64,000 nt of DNA from Alishewanella aestuarii B11 (GCF_000280055.1 NZ_ALAB01000028.1:62001-126000), one strand, 5' to 3'; shown: positions 24,075-34,798, counted from the first letter of the stretch. The notes: a model not told the origin generated them from the letters alone. Translations and numbers: made by a program.

Positions 24075-26741
24075 TTATGCGTACAGCGGGTTGGTTTTGT
24101 CGGCGTCAATGCCAAATTTCTTAATCGCTTCGGCCACTACCGCTTTTTTCAGCTCGCCTTGCTTCGCCAGTTCGTTTAGCGCTGCTACCACGATATAGCC
24201 GGCGTTAACTTCAAAATGGCGACGCAGGTTTTCGCGGCTATCCGAGCGACCGTAACCGTCGGTACCCAGTACCTTGTAGCTATTGGCCGGGATAAAGGCA
24301 CGGATCTGTTCGGCGTAGTTTTTCATATAGTCGGTGGCTGCAATCGCCGGCGCCTTGTTCAGCACCTGCGCCACAAATGGTACCTTTTCGGCCGCTTCCG
24401 GATGCAGCATATTGAAACGCTCGCAATCCTGACCATCGCGCGCCAGCTCGTTAAAGGAAGTCACAGAGTACACATCTGAAGCGACATCATAGTCTTTACT
24501 CAGAATATCAGCCGCTTTGCGTACTTCGTTCAGGATGGTACCTGAGCCCAGTAACTGCACCTTACCGCGACCACCGTTGTACGACTCCAGCTTATAAATA
24601 CCTTTGCGGATACCTTCTTCAGCTCCCTTTGGCATGGCCGGATGATGGTAGCTTTCGTTCATTAAGGTAATGTAGTAATAGATATTTTCCTGCTCCGGAC
24701 CATACATACGACGGATACCGTCTTGTAGAATCACCGCCAGCTCATAGGCATAGGTCGGATCATAAGAAATACAGTTCGGTACTGTGCTGGCCAGAATATG
24801 GCTGTGACCATCTTCGTGCTGTAAGCCTTCACCATTTAGCGTGGTACGACCGGCGGTGGCACCTAACAGGAAACCACGCGCCTGCTGGTCACCCGCCAGC
24901 CAGGCCATATCGCCAACGCGCTGGAAGCCGAACATCGAATAATAGATATAGAACGGGATCATCGGCAGATCATTGGTGCTATACGAGGTTGCCGCCGCTA
25001 CCCAGGACGACATGGCACCCAGCTCGTTGATACCCTCTTGCAGTACCTGACCCGCGGTATCTTCTTTGTAGTAAGACACTACTGAGCGGTCTTCCGGCGT
25101 ATAGTTCTGACCATGCGGGTTATAGATACCGATCTGACGGAATAAGCCTTCCATACCAAAGGTACGGGCTTCGTCGGCAATAATTGGCACGATACGCTGA
25201 CCAATATGCTGATCTTTCAGCAGGATATTCAGCGCCCGCACATAAGCCAGCGTAGTGGATATTTCGCGCTTTTGCTCTTCCAGCAGCGAATCAAAGGCCG
25301 ACAGCTCTGGCAGTGTCAGAGTTTCGCTGAACTTCGGCAAGCGCACCGGCGTATAGCCATGTAAGGCTTTACGGCGATCATGCAGATATTGCAGTTCTGG
25401 CGAGCCTTCTGGCAGCTTGATATAAGGTAAATCGGCAACCTGCTCTTCGCTGATATAGTCTTCTAAACCCAGGCGGGTACGCAGTTGCTTAACATGCGTC
25501 AGGTCCATCTTCTTGACCTGGTGCGCAATGTTCTTACCTTCGGCGGCGTCACCCATGCCGTAACCTTTAACGGTTTTCGCCAGAATAACCGTTGGCTTAT
25601 CGGTGCAGGCCTGGGCTGCTTTAAAGGCCGCATACAGCTTCGATGGTTCATGACCGCCGCGTTTTAAGGCGAAGATCTCTTCGTCGGTCATGTCGGCAAC
25701 CAGTGCCGCCGTTTCCGGGTAACGGCCAAAGAAATGCTCGCGTACATAGGCGCCATCTTTGGCTTTGTACGTCTGGTAGTCACCGTCTACGGTTTCGTTC
25801 ATCAGCTGCAGTAACTTACCGGTGGTATCCTTGGCCAGCAGCTTGTCCCAACCACGGCCCCACACCACTTTGATCACGTTCCAGCCGGCGCCGCGGAATA
25901 ACCCTTCCAGTTCCTGGATAATCTTACCGTTACCCATTACCGGGCCATCAAGGCGCTGCAGGTTACAGTTGACCAGGAAGCACAGGTTGCCCAGTTTTTC
26001 ACGGGCCGCAAACGAAATGGCACCGCGTGATTCCGGCTCGTCCATCTCACCGTCACCGAGGAAGGCATAAACGCGCTGCGCGCTGGTGTCTTTTAAACCA
26101 CGACCATTTAAGTACTTTAAGAAACGCGCCTGATAAATGGCGGTAATTGGGCCTAAACCCATAGAAACGGTCGGAAATTGCCAGAATTCCGGCATCAGTT
26201 TCGGGTGCGGGTAGCTCGACAGGCCCTTACCATCCACTTCCTGGCGGAAGTTATCCAGCTGCTCGGCGGTTAAACGGCCTTCAACAAAGGCACGGGCATA
26301 GATACCCGGTGAAATATGACCCTGATAGTACACCAAGTCGCCGCCGTCTTTTTCGTTCGGCGCGCGGAAGAAGTGGTTAAAGCAGGTTTCATAGAAGGCG
26401 GCAGAAGACTGGAACGACGCCATATGGCCACCCAGTTCCAGATCTTTTTTCGAGCCACGCAGCACGATCATTATGGCGTTCCAGCGGATCACCGAGCGAA
26501 TACGCCGCTCCAGGTTCACATCGCCCGGATAGGCCGGCTCTTGTTGCGGTGGAATAGTATTGATGTAGTTGGTGGTGACACCGGTCGGCATATCGACGCC
26601 TTCCAGCCGGGCCTGCTCCAGTACCTGCTCCAGCAAAAACTGCGCCCGCTCTACCCCTTCGGTACGCACCACCGACTCCAACGCTTCCAGCCACTCTTTG
26701 GTTTCCAGAGCGTCGATGTCAACCTTACTGACTTCAGACAT
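24075..26741 (-). CDS. aceE: Pyruvate dehydrogenase E1 (homodimeric type)
   Basis: An 888-residue protein, one residue longer than E. coli AceE. TPP-binding motif in [17 protein letters not shown]...[11 protein letters not shown] (about 228-262), and the homodimeric-E1 features [26 protein letters not shown] and [12 protein letters not shown] (about 640). It decarboxylates pyruvate and acetylates the E2 lipoyl group. It is the first enzyme gene of the operon, 48 bases after pdhR, and 11 bases before aceF. Expression is expected to be repressed by PdhR at the boxes upstream of pdhR. Confidence 0.98.
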   Translation of the reverse strand: MSEVSKVDIDALETKEWLEALESVVRTEGVERAQFLLEQVLEQARLEGVDMPTGVTTNYINTIPPQQEPAYPGDVNLERRIRSVIRWNAIMIVLRGSKKDLELGGHMASFQSSAAFYETCFNHFFRAPNEKDGGDLVYYQGHISPGIYARAFVEGRLTAEQLDNFRQEVDGKGLSSYPHPKLMPEFWQFPTVSMGLGPITAIYQARFLKYLNGRGLKDTSAQRVYAFLGDGEMDEPESRGAISFAAREKLGNLCFLVNCNLQRLDGPVMGNGKIIQELEGLFRGAGWNVIKVVWGRGWDKLLAKDTTGKLLQLMNETVDGDYQTYKAKDGAYVREHFFGRYPETAALVADMTDEEIFALKRGGHEPSKLYAAFKAAQACTDKPTVILAKTVKGYGMGDAAEGKNIAHQVKKMDLTHVKQLRTRLGLEDYISEEQVADLPYIKLPEGSPELQYLHDRRKALHGYTPVRLPKFSETLTLPELSAFDSLLEEQKREISTTLAYVRALNILLKDQHIGQRIVPIIADEARTFGMEGLFRQIGIYNPHGQNYTPEDRSVVSYYKEDTAGQVLQEGINELGAMSSWVAAATSYSTNDLPMIPFYIYYSMFGFQRVGDMAWLAGDQQARGFLLGATAGRTTLNGEGLQHEDGHSHILASTVPNCISYDPTYAYELAVILQDGIRRMYGPEQENIYYYITLMNESYHHPAMPKGAEEGIRKGIYKLESYNGGRGKVQLLGSGTILNEVRKAADILSKDYDVASDVYSVTSFNELARDGQDCERFNMLHPEAAEKVPFVAQVLNKAPAIAATDYMKNYAEQIRAFIPANSYKVLGTDGYGRSDSRENLRRHFEVNAGYIVVAALNELAKQGELKKAVVAEAIKKFGIDADKTNPLYA

Positions 26742-26789
26742 ATCGAGGTTTCCTTTGGTTAATCACGCCGAGGCGTGCTGCAAAAATAA

Positions 26790-27548
26790 TTATGCCTGCT
26801 GCGACCGTCGCAACGAGCGCTCAATACGGGAGCGCTCTTTGCTCACTTCCAGCAAAGCTTCTTCTATATAAGCTAAATGCCCGTTACTGGCCTGACGGGC
26901 CAGTTCGGGCTCCCTGCTAATTACCGCCTGCATTAACCGGCGCCGATGCTCATTTAATTTGTCGGCGTAGCCGTCACGCTGTTGCAAGGCGGCTAAGTTT
27001 AAGCGGATATTCTGTTCGGTCAGCGGCGTCAGGCTTCTGACCAGATGTAACAACACGATATTGTGTGACGCTTCCGCCACCGCCAGATAAAACTGGGTCA
27101 CGGCTTTGGCTTCGGCATCACTGTCCTGCAACTGCTGCTGCAGGCAGATATCCTCGTACGAGGCTTTAATCTTTTTATGATCGGCTTCAGTGCCACGCAA
27201 TGCCGCGTAATAGGCGCAAATGCCTTCCAGCGCGTGGCGAAATTCCAGAAAGTCGAACTGCGAGTCCGGATATTGCGCCAGCAGCATAAACAGCGGGTCA
27301 GTCAGCTGCTTGACCATATTGTCGCAGACGTAAGTCCCCCCCCCCTGGCGCCGGTTGACTAGGCCCTTGGCTTCCAGCTTTTGGATAGCTTCACGCAGCG
27401 ATGGACGCGATACCGCAAAGCGCTCAGCCAGCTCGCGCTCTGAAGGTAGCTTCTGGCCAGGCTTAAAGCTGCCCTCCAGTAGTAAATGTTCCAGCTGCGC
27501 CACTATCTGGTCGGATAATTTGGCAGGCTTAATTTTTAAATCAGCCAT
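26790..27548 (-). CDS. pdhR: Pyruvate dehydrogenase complex repressor PdhR (GntR/FadR family)
   Basis: A 252-residue GntR-type repressor. The winged helix (residues 10-75) contains LPSERELAERFAVSRPSLREAIQKLEAKGLVNRRQGGGT, then the FadR-type C-terminal domain (about 90-235) that binds pyruvate. It represses its own operon; two matching operators lie upstream. The Gly-Gly-Gly of the wing is encoded by a run of ten G (27336-27345 on the plus strand as C). AAGGA lies upstream of ATG 27548. Confidence 0.95.
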   Translation of the reverse strand: MADLKIKPAKLSDQIVAQLEHLLLEGSFKPGQKLPSERELAERFAVSRPSLREAIQKLEAKGLVNRRQGGGTYVCDNMVKQLTDPLFMLLAQYPDSQFDFLEFRHALEGICAYYAALRGTEADHKKIKASYEDICLQQQLQDSDAEAKAVTQFYLAVAEASHNIVLLHLVRSLTPLTEQNIRLNLAALQQRDGYADKLNEHRRRLMQAVISREPELARQASNGHLAYIEEALLEVSKERSRIERSLRRSQQA

Positions 27549-27605
27549 ATGAGTGGCAGAGATCCTTTATTTGCACGCCAGGCTAGCTACAATTTTGCGC
27601 CCGGT

Positions 27606-27624
27606 AAATTGGTCTTACCAATTT
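27606..27624. promoter_or_regulatory. PdhR operator 1
   Basis: AAATTGGT-CTT-ACCAATTT, a perfect palindrome matching the known PdhR consensus ATTGGTnnnACCAAT. It is 58 bases upstream of the pdhR start. Confidence 0.9.
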
Positions 27625-27753
27625 TCAACATTTGGGCAGCAGGCTAGCATTTTCTGCACAGCTTGTAAATAAAGCAGAATTTTTCGGGGCTGGCAAGCGC
27701 GATTTTGTTAGAGTAATTACTCAATAATTGGCAAATATTTCAATACTGAAATA

Positions 27754-27770
27754 AATTGGTCTGACCAATT
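27754..27770. promoter_or_regulatory. PdhR operator 2
   Basis: AATTGGT-CTG-ACCAATT, a second perfect match to the PdhR consensus, about 146 bases upstream of operator 1. Paired sites suggest looping or a second promoter. Confidence 0.87.
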
Positions 27771-27802
27771 GCGCAAAATGTTTACTATGCCTTGTTATGA
27801 GC

Positions 27803-27832
27803 AAGAAATAAGGCGCCAAACGGCGCCTTATT
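27803..27832 (-). terminator. Terminator of the ampD-ampE transcript
   Basis: Perfect 11-bp stem AATAAGGCGCC / GGCGCCTTATT with a four-base loop, followed on the minus strand by TCTTGC after TTATT; T-tract short. It lies 25 bases past the ampE stop. Confidence 0.75.
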
Positions 27833-27856
27833 ATGAGAAAATTCCCGCTGCCTGTT

Positions 27857-28903
27857 CTAACCCAACCAACCGGTTAACGTTAAAATCGCGGTAAAGGCCA
27901 GGAAGAACAGCATATTGCGTTTGGCCAGTTGTACCATGCTGCTGGTATCTTCAATACCGTTTACGACTTCTTCCGGTAAGGGTTCAGCGGCACGCGCCAC
28001 ATCCTTTACCACCTGTTCGTTGCTGGCGGTAAAATCCAAAAAGTAACCGAGCAAGGCATTCGAGGCGCGGGAGAAATGTCCCACCAGCGCAAAACCCAAA
28101 CCAAATAGCCGTGCTGGGAACCAGTCTGCCCAATGCAGCATGCAATTAAGCGCATCCCTGGCGGCGGGCGCTGACACTGGCTCAGCACTCAGACTCTCGG
28201 TATCGCTGTCGATAGCAGCATCCATAGTGACCGGCTCAGCACTGTTATCAGCGCCATTGCTGTCAGCACTGATATCATCGGCAGTGCTGTAGTCAGTTTG
28301 GCTGTAATCCGCACTGTAGCCCGCAGCAGTTTCACTTTCTGCCAGCGGATCGCTGTGCTCGTCTACCACCTTAGCCGCTGCCGCTTGTTCGGTTGCGGTT
28401 TGTTCATTCAGATGCCGGAGCAAGGCATAGGTAATCACCCCAAAGGCGCCCAGAATTAAGAACCAAAACACCACAGCGGCATAATAGCGGAAGTTTAACC
28501 AAACCAGGGTTAGCCCCTGACTGCTGTCTACCGTACTGCGGCTATCCTGACTGATCTGCTGCATGGCCAGGTGCGCCGCCTCGGCATCGCCGCGCTCCTG
28601 GGCATTTAAATACTGTTTATACAACTGCCGGTAATGCCAGCAACCAATCCCCACCAGCAGCACCAGTGTATTCACTACTAATGTCAGCAGGCGGTTATCC
28701 AGCAGATGCAGTAATACGGCCACCAGCAGGCCGGGCAGCAGGATCCACAGGTAACGGCCATATTGATGCTCAGCCAGTTGTTTCAGGCCGGAACCAGCGG
28801 TCAGTTTCAGATAGGCCTGACAATAAGGGCGGGCTTGCCAGGCGTCACTACGCACCGCCAGTCGCTCAATAATTAATGCCAGTAACATACTTATCAGGGT
28901 CAT
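27857..28903 (-). CDS. ampE: Regulatory signalling modulator protein AmpE
   Basis: A 348-residue inner-membrane protein with the AmpE N-terminus (LISMLLALIIERLAV), several membrane spans (about 48-65, 70-88, 130-155) and the conserved end (WADWFPARLFGLGFALVGHF, SMVQLAKRNMLFFLAF). It is paired with ampD, overlapping it by 4 bases, as in enterobacteria; AmpE is linked to beta-lactamase induction and peptidoglycan sensing, role unclear. Unusual: an acidic, Asp/Ser/Ala-rich stretch of about 80 residues (around 175-255) makes it longer than E. coli AmpE (284 aa). Confidence 0.9.
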   Translation of the reverse strand: MTLISMLLALIIERLAVRSDAWQARPYCQAYLKLTAGSGLKQLAEHQYGRYLWILLPGLLVAVLLHLLDNRLLTLVVNTLVLLVGIGCWHYRQLYKQYLNAQERGDAEAAHLAMQQISQDSRSTVDSSQGLTLVWLNFRYYAAVVFWFLILGAFGVITYALLRHLNEQTATEQAAAAKVVDEHSDPLAESETAAGYSADYSQTDYSTADDISADSNGADNSAEPVTMDAAIDSDTESLSAEPVSAPAARDALNCMLHWADWFPARLFGLGFALVGHFSRASNALLGYFLDFTASNEQVVKDVARAAEPLPEEVVNGIEDTSSMVQLAKRNMLFFLAFTAILTLTGWLG

Positions 28904-29457
28904 GCCTTGTTCTCCTTTAGCGCCGTTTTATAGCGGGCCCAATCAAAAGCCGGGCCGGGGTCAGTTTTGCGACCGGGCGCGATATCGCAATGGCCAACAA
29001 TCCGCTCCGCGGTGATGGCAGGGTACTGCGCCAACAAATAACGGCTTAGCTGAAGCAAGCTGCTATATTGTTGTTCAGTATAGGGTATATTGTCGGTGCC
29101 CTCTAACTCAATACCGATCGAAAAGTCATTACAGCGTTCGCGACCAGCAAACTGGCTGACACCGGCATGCCAGGCGCGTTTTTCAAACGGCACATACTGA
29201 AAGATCTGACCATCGCGCCAGATCACACAATGCGCCGCGACTCTGAGGTTGGCTAAGTCACTGAAACTCGGATGCGCGCTGCAATCCAGCTGGCCGCAAA
29301 ATAGCGCATCGACATAACTCTGCTCCGGGCGGGCCGCAAATTCACCGGCGGGTAAACTGATATTGTGGATCACCAGTAAACTGATATCGGTGGGGTCAGG
29401 ACGCTCATCAAAATGCGCGCTGAGGCGGAGGATCAGCGGTGGCTTGGCTGCAATCAT
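28900..29457 (-). CDS. ampD: 1,6-anhydro-N-acetylmuramyl-L-alanine amidase AmpD
   Basis: A 185-residue cytoplasmic zinc amidase (E. coli 183). Zinc ligands: His31 in LVIHNIS, and His and Asp in IVGHCDIAPGRKTDPGP near residues 150-165; the catalytic Glu is in SIGIELEGTDN. It cleaves the stem peptide from anhydroMurNAc during cell-wall recycling, so it sits upstream of AnmK and MurQ in the same pathway. First gene of the ampD-ampE pair; divergent from the 29526 gene. Confidence 0.95.
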   Translation of the reverse strand: MIAAKPPLILRLSAHFDERPDPTDISLLVIHNISLPAGEFAARPEQSYVDALFCGQLDCSAHPSFSDLANLRVAAHCVIWRDGQIFQYVPFEKRAWHAGVSQFAGRERCNDFSIGIELEGTDNIPYTEQQYSSLLQLSRYLLAQYPAITAERIVGHCDIAPGRKTDPGPAFDWARYKTALKENKA

Positions 29458-29525
29458 CGGGAATTTTGCCGTAGCGCTCTGGTCTTAGTACACTGTAAGC
29501 CTATTGTCGATGCTGGGGATCTTTT

Positions 29526-30044
29526 ATGCAAGCACCTGAAGTCAGTTCTTCCTTTGGTCGGATCTTTCATATCCTGGCCTGGATAGTGCTGCTGGTTGTG
29601 CTGTTCTGGTTCTTTCAGGATTATCTGGCAAAGCAGCAAAACCCGAATCAGCAACTGCAAAGCAGCCGCGGTAATGGCGAAATTATTACCCAGCTAACCC
29701 GCAATCGGGCCGGCCATTATCTCGGCGTGGCACTGATTAACGGTCAGCGTGCCGAATTTTTACTGGATACCGGCGCAACCACAGTCGCGGTCTCAGAGCG
29801 CAGTGCGGCCTTACTTGGCATGCAAAAGGGCCAGCCAATTCGGGTCGCCACTGCCAATGGCATCAGTAACGCCTGGCGCAGTGAAATCGCCGAGCTGCAG
29901 CTGGGCGATATTGTGCTGTATCAGGTACCGGCCAGCATAGTGCCAAATTTAGGTGGCACTGAGATTTTGTTAGGTATGAGCGCCCTAAAACAGTTAGAAT
30001 TTCGCCAGCAAGGAAATCAGTTAACGCTGATCCAACGTTTGTAG
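29526..30044 (+). CDS. Retropepsin-like aspartic protease (TIGR02281 family)
   Basis: A 172-residue single-pass membrane protein. An N-terminal span (ILAWIVLLVVLFWFFQDYL, about 16-35) anchors a periplasmic aspartyl protease-like domain with the active-site triplet FLLDTGATTVAVS (D-T-G) and the flap/second-half motif GGTEILLGMSAL typical of clan AA. Retropepsins of this group act as dimers since each carries one D-T-G. The substrate is unknown. It is divergent from ampD. Confidence 0.88.
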   Translation: MQAPEVSSSFGRIFHILAWIVLLVVLFWFFQDYLAKQQNPNQQLQSSRGNGEIITQLTRNRAGHYLGVALINGQRAEFLLDTGATTVAVSERSAALLGMQKGQPIRVATANGISNAWRSEIAELQLGDIVLYQVPASIVPNLGGTEILLGMSALKQLEFRQQGNQLTLIQRL

Positions 30045-30130
30045 CCGCATCGCATTGCTCAAGTCAGATTGTTCAAGTCGCATTCAGCTTCGGCGTTGTA
30101 TACCCTTTTCTAAACCGGATAGTGACCTAA

Positions 30131-31015
<885 letters not shown>

Positions 31016-31070
31016 GAATGCGCCCGTGCTCTGCTACACTTAAACCTTGGGTGCGCCGGGAGTGTGGCAG

Positions 31071-31718
31071 ATGCAGCTGACAGGTAAGGTAGTATTCTGG
31101 CAGGATAAAAAGGGCTTCGGCTTTTTGCTGTGTCAGCAAACTGAGCAGAAGCTGTTTTTTCATATCCGGGATTTTACCGACAGTAAAAGCCGCCCGGCTG
31201 AAGGTGATGAGCTGCAGTTTAGTATCGGCACCGATAAACAGGGCCGGCCTATTGCCACTCAGCTGAGCATCCTAAGCGCCAACCCGGCGGCCCGGCAACA
31301 CCCTTTACCACGGCTGAGCAGCGTTGATTTGGATTATACCCAGGATGTGGCGCTGTATTTTCGCGCCGCCTTTTTGATGCTGGTGATTATTGCGCTGCTG
31401 TTCGGTACCCTGCCCTACCTGTTACCTATCTTATATCTGGAAGCCAGCCTCTTTACCTACTGGTTGTATCAGGCCGATAAAAATGCCGCTGTGGCCCGGC
31501 AAACCCAACGCCTGCCGGAAGAAAGTCTGCAAATGTTTAGTCTGATTGGCGGCTGGCCCGGCGCGCTGGTGGCGCAAAAAAAACTGGCGCATAAGCGCAG
31601 TAAAGCGTTATTTCAGCGGGAGTTCTGGTTAGTGGTACTGGGTAACTGCCTGTTACTGTTATGGCTGATGTCGCAACATGGCCAGCAGTTTTTAAGCCGG
31701 CTGGCCTTATTCAGTTAG
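31071..31718 (+). CDS. Cold-shock-domain plus DUF1294 membrane protein
   Basis: A 215-residue protein: an N-terminal CSD-like domain (residues 1-65, GKVVFWQDKKGFGFLLCQQTEQKLFFHIRDF is its RNP-like core, split here) and a C-terminal DUF1294 region with membrane spans (LMLVIIALLFGTLPYLLPIL, FWLVVLGNCLLLLWLM) and the DUF1294 signature FSLIGGWPGALVAQKKLAHK. ATG 31071 follows GGGAG; a longer frame starts 8 codons earlier. It may couple RNA binding to the membrane, but the role is unknown. Confidence 0.85.
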   Translation: MQLTGKVVFWQDKKGFGFLLCQQTEQKLFFHIRDFTDSKSRPAEGDELQFSIGTDKQGRPIATQLSILSANPAARQHPLPRLSSVDLDYTQDVALYFRAAFLMLVIIALLFGTLPYLLPILYLEASLFTYWLYQADKNAAVARQTQRLPEESLQMFSLIGGWPGALVAQKKLAHKRSKALFQREFWLVVLGNCLLLLWLMSQHGQQFLSRLALFS

Positions 31719-31721
31719 CTG

Positions 31722-32906
31722 CTACACCTTAAAAATCCAGCCGCGACGATAGCAGTAAAGCATACCGATATAAGACAACAGCAAAAAGCAGATGGCGTAG
31801 GCTAACGAGCCGTTATAGTCACCAAACAGTGGCTGAAAAGCACTGCGGTACAGCCAGTTACCCAGCGTGGTGCCGACAACTGGTACCATCGATAACACCC
31901 GCGCCGCCACCCCGGCCAGCATAAAGAATAAAATGGCATTAACACCAAATACCAGCAGCGGCGCCGTCCAGAGCCGGTAGCGCTTCATTTCCGTTAACCA
32001 CAGAAACAGCGCCAGCATTAACGCAGTGAAACCGCTACTTAGCAGCACAAAGGTCGGTGTCCACAGCATTTTGTTAATCGGCAAGGCCGGATGCGCCAGC
32101 TCGGCGATCCAAACCGCCGCCAGACCGGATAGCAACAGCACCCGCAGCTTAAATGCCAGCTCCGCCTGACTCTGCAGCAGCTGCGCCATTAATACCCCGC
32201 TTAAACAGCTGGCAATCGCTGGCAGGGTGCTCAAAATGCCCTCAGGATCGAAGGCAAAGGGCGTGGCGCTACGAAAATACACATGATTTGGCCCCAGCAG
32301 CTGATGATCAAGCCAGGCCGCCAGATTGTTACCGTGCTCCCACAAACCAACAAAGGTATGGCCGTAGTTATCGCGGTAGGGCACAAACTGCATCAGCAAA
32401 AAATATAACAGGCATAACCCGCTTAACCACAGAATGCGGCCGCGGGTCCCGCTGTACAGCACAATCACTAAAGTACAAAAATAGACAATACCAATGCGTT
32501 GTAATACACCGGACCAGCGCACTGTCAGCAGTTTCTGTTGCAGATAGCTGTAATTGGGGTCACGGAAATTATAGTAAAACAGCACCAGAAACAGCCCCAA
32601 CAGATACAGCTTTAGTGCCCGGATGGCGCCCTGGCGGATCAGCTCCGCTTTGGGTAGCAGCTGCCGGCCAGCCAGGCTGTAGGGGATCGCCATCCCCACC
32701 ATTACCAGAAAAGCCGGGAAAATCAGATCGGTGGGCGTCCAGCCATGCCACTCGGCATGTAACAACGGCGGGTAGACATACTGCCAGCTGCCCGGATTAT
32801 TCACCAGTATCATCGCCAGGATCGCCAGCCCGCGCAGCGCATCCAGCGCCAGCATGCGGTTGGCCGGTTGCTGGGTTAAGATCTGCTGACAGTGTCGCAA
32901 TAGCAT
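31722..32906 (-). CDS. nagX: NagX-like membrane acyltransferase (DUF5009/HGSNAT family)
   Basis: A 394-residue polytopic membrane protein (10-11 spans). The N-terminal RMLALDALRGLAILAMILVNNPGSW and HAEWHGWTPTDLIFPAFLVMVG segments are the family signature, shared with heparan-alpha-glucosaminide N-acetyltransferase. NagX lies in chitin/GlcNAc loci of Shewanella and relatives and is thought to act on amino sugars, though its reaction is not settled. It follows the GH3 gene by a single base and is part of the amino-sugar locus. Confidence 0.82.
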   Translation of the reverse strand: MLLRHCQQILTQQPANRMLALDALRGLAILAMILVNNPGSWQYVYPPLLHAEWHGWTPTDLIFPAFLVMVGMAIPYSLAGRQLLPKAELIRQGAIRALKLYLLGLFLVLFYYNFRDPNYSYLQQKLLTVRWSGVLQRIGIVYFCTLVIVLYSGTRGRILWLSGLCLLYFLLMQFVPYRDNYGHTFVGLWEHGNNLAAWLDHQLLGPNHVYFRSATPFAFDPEGILSTLPAIASCLSGVLMAQLLQSQAELAFKLRVLLLSGLAAVWIAELAHPALPINKMLWTPTFVLLSSGFTALMLALFLWLTEMKRYRLWTAPLLVFGVNAILFFMLAGVAARVLSMVPVVGTTLGNWLYRSAFQPLFGDYNGSLAYAICFLLLSYIGMLYCYRRGWIFKV

Positions 32907-32907
32907 C

Positions 32908-34776
32908 TCAGTTTTCCGGTTGCGCCACCAGCGTCACCGGTAAGCGGCCGGTTGCTTTACTCTGACCTAACAACACCTCGGCTAATGCCTGATACACCGG
33001 GCTAACCCAGTTGCCTGCGTCATCCTGCCAGCCATGATAGGCATAGGTTGCCAGTGTCCGCTCGGCATAGGGGGCATACAGGCTGATCTCATAAGGCGAG
33101 CGCAGACTGACAAAGGTCTGCGGTTTTTTCAGCGCCGCACCGTACTGCAGCAGTTGTAAAAAATACTGCTGCTGTTGTTGATAAGCCTCGCCCAGATTGC
33201 GAATGCCGGATAAATCATCCATGCCACCGATCTCCGCCAGCGATTGCATCGGTGAAATAAAGCCCGCGATCACCTGATCGGCGGCGGCAATTTGCTGCTT
33301 CGCCTGATCCAAATTCAGCCGTTGCAGGCTAATCAGCTCAATGTTACCGGCATTGGGAGCGAGCTGCTTAAGGTAATTTTTCAGCAAGGTGCCCTTGCTC
33401 AGATCCGGCATCAACAGCACTGTGGTTTTATTAGTTAAATTCAGCGGCAAGCTGGATTCGCCTTTCACCACGGTCACGGCCGCCCGCGCCAATGCCAGTT
33501 CACTGGCCCGGTGTAACGGATTAGCCAGCACAGTGCGGGCCAAACGGGCATCCGGCCTGGCCTGGCTTTGCAGCGGCTGCTTGGCGGCCACTATCCGCTG
33601 ATAGGAGGCTTGCAGTTCGCGCTGCGATAACTTGCCGCTTTGTACCGCCGCCTCCAGCTCGTCAAGTAACGCCGCCAGATTGGCCAGCTCCGCCGGGCTT
33701 TGCAGCTTTACCGGCATCAGGGCAATATCCGCCCCGGCTGCAAAGGTTTCAATCACCGCCTGTGGCACCGTAAAGAAATGGCTGATCCCGGCCATATCCA
33801 GCGCATCGGTCACAATCAGGCCCTGATAATTCAGCTGTTCACGCAGTACGCCGGTCAGGATGCTGCGCGACAACGTTGCCGGCTTAATCATCTGCTCGCC
33901 GTTTTTGCTGCTAAAAGTACTGCTATCCAGCGCCGGGAACTGGATATGCGCGGTCATAATCATCGCCGGCGCAGCTTCTTTGATAATCTGGGCAAAAGGC
34001 AGTAAGTCGACGCGGGCGATCTGCTCTTTACTGTGATCGACCCGCGGTAAACCGAGATGACTGTCGACATGGGTATCGCCGTGACCGGGGAAATGTTTTA
34101 GTGATACCAGCAAGCCTTTTTGCTGCATGGCTTTGGTCATGGCGCTGCCCAGCACCGCGACCTTATGCGGCTCTTCACCAAAGGAGCGCACATTGATTAC
34201 CGGGTTCTGTGGATTCACGTTGACATCAACAGTGGGCGCAAAGTTAACGTTAATGCCCAGGCTAAGCAATTCCGTGGCCAGGATCTGCCCAACCTCAGTG
34301 GCAAAGCGGTTGCCATGCTGGGCAAAGGTTGCGCCTATCGCCATATTGCCACTAAAGGAGGTGGATTGTTGCCGTGGTAAGCGGGCTACCCGCCCTCCTT
34401 CCTGATCAATTCCAATAAATAACGGCAAAGCGCCGGCTTTAGCGGCAGCCTGCTGTAAATCCAGATTCAGTTTAACGATTTGCTCCGGATCCTGCAGATT
34501 CTCGGCAAACAGGATCACCCCGCCGATATGATGTTGGGTGATCAGCTCTGCCAACGCTGGCGGTAACTGGGTTAGCGGAGTGCGACAGGCACCGGGTGCC
34601 ACCGGCTGCTCGCAATAATAACGCAGGTCCAGCATTAATTTCTGGCCCAGCATCTGCCGCACTGGCGGCGTTTTTTGTTTGGCCGCGGCCTCTGTCAGAC
34701 TACTGGCGCCAAGACTACAAATCATCATTACACTCCCCAGCCATTTACCTAAGCCAGCTTTGCTTACTACCGCCAC
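32908..34776 (-). CDS. nagZ: Exported GH3 beta-N-acetylhexosaminidase (two-domain NagZ type)
   Basis: A 622-residue exported protein with a signal peptide (cleavage near TEA-AA, about 30). The GH3 TIM barrel (about 40-400) carries FIGIDQEGGRVARLPR, the His-dyad loop KHFPGHGDTHVDSHLGLP, and the nucleophile Asp in IVTDALDMAGI. A second domain (about 410-622) follows, as in Bacillus NagZ (YbbD), unlike the single-domain cytoplasmic E. coli NagZ. It should release GlcNAc from peptidoglycan fragments outside the cytoplasm. GTG start with AGGGGG eight bases upstream. It is divergent from the symporter gene. Confidence 0.88.
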   Translation of the reverse strand: MAVVSKAGLGKWLGSVMMICSLGASSLTEAAAKQKTPPVRQMLGQKLMLDLRYYCEQPVAPGACRTPLTQLPPALAELITQHHIGGVILFAENLQDPEQIVKLNLDLQQAAAKAGALPLFIGIDQEGGRVARLPRQQSTSFSGNMAIGATFAQHGNRFATEVGQILATELLSLGINVNFAPTVDVNVNPQNPVINVRSFGEEPHKVAVLGSAMTKAMQQKGLLVSLKHFPGHGDTHVDSHLGLPRVDHSKEQIARVDLLPFAQIIKEAAPAMIMTAHIQFPALDSSTFSSKNGEQMIKPATLSRSILTGVLREQLNYQGLIVTDALDMAGISHFFTVPQAVIETFAAGADIALMPVKLQSPAELANLAALLDELEAAVQSGKLSQRELQASYQRIVAAKQPLQSQARPDARLARTVLANPLHRASELALARAAVTVVKGESSLPLNLTNKTTVLLMPDLSKGTLLKNYLKQLAPNAGNIELISLQRLNLDQAKQQIAAADQVIAGFISPMQSLAEIGGMDDLSGIRNLGEAYQQQQQYFLQLLQYGAALKKPQTFVSLRSPYEISLYAPYAERTLATYAYHGWQDDAGNWVSPVYQALAEVLLGQSKATGRLPVTLVAQPEN

Positions 34777-34798
34777 AGTTGTGCCCCCTGTGTAGAAA

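Larger units (their letters stand above)
27549..27856. other. Promoter region of the pdhR-aceEF operon and end of ampE
   Basis: No gene is seen. It holds two PdhR boxes (27606-27624 and 27754-27770), an AT-rich stretch between them suited to one or two promoters, and the ampE terminator (27803-27832). Confidence 0.7.

Noticed and set aside
23078-24124. Long open frames opposite aceF on the plus strand, rich in Ala, Ser and Thr
   Set aside because: They mirror the repeated GC-rich hinge and lipoyl codons of aceF and have no ribosome binding sites or domain content.
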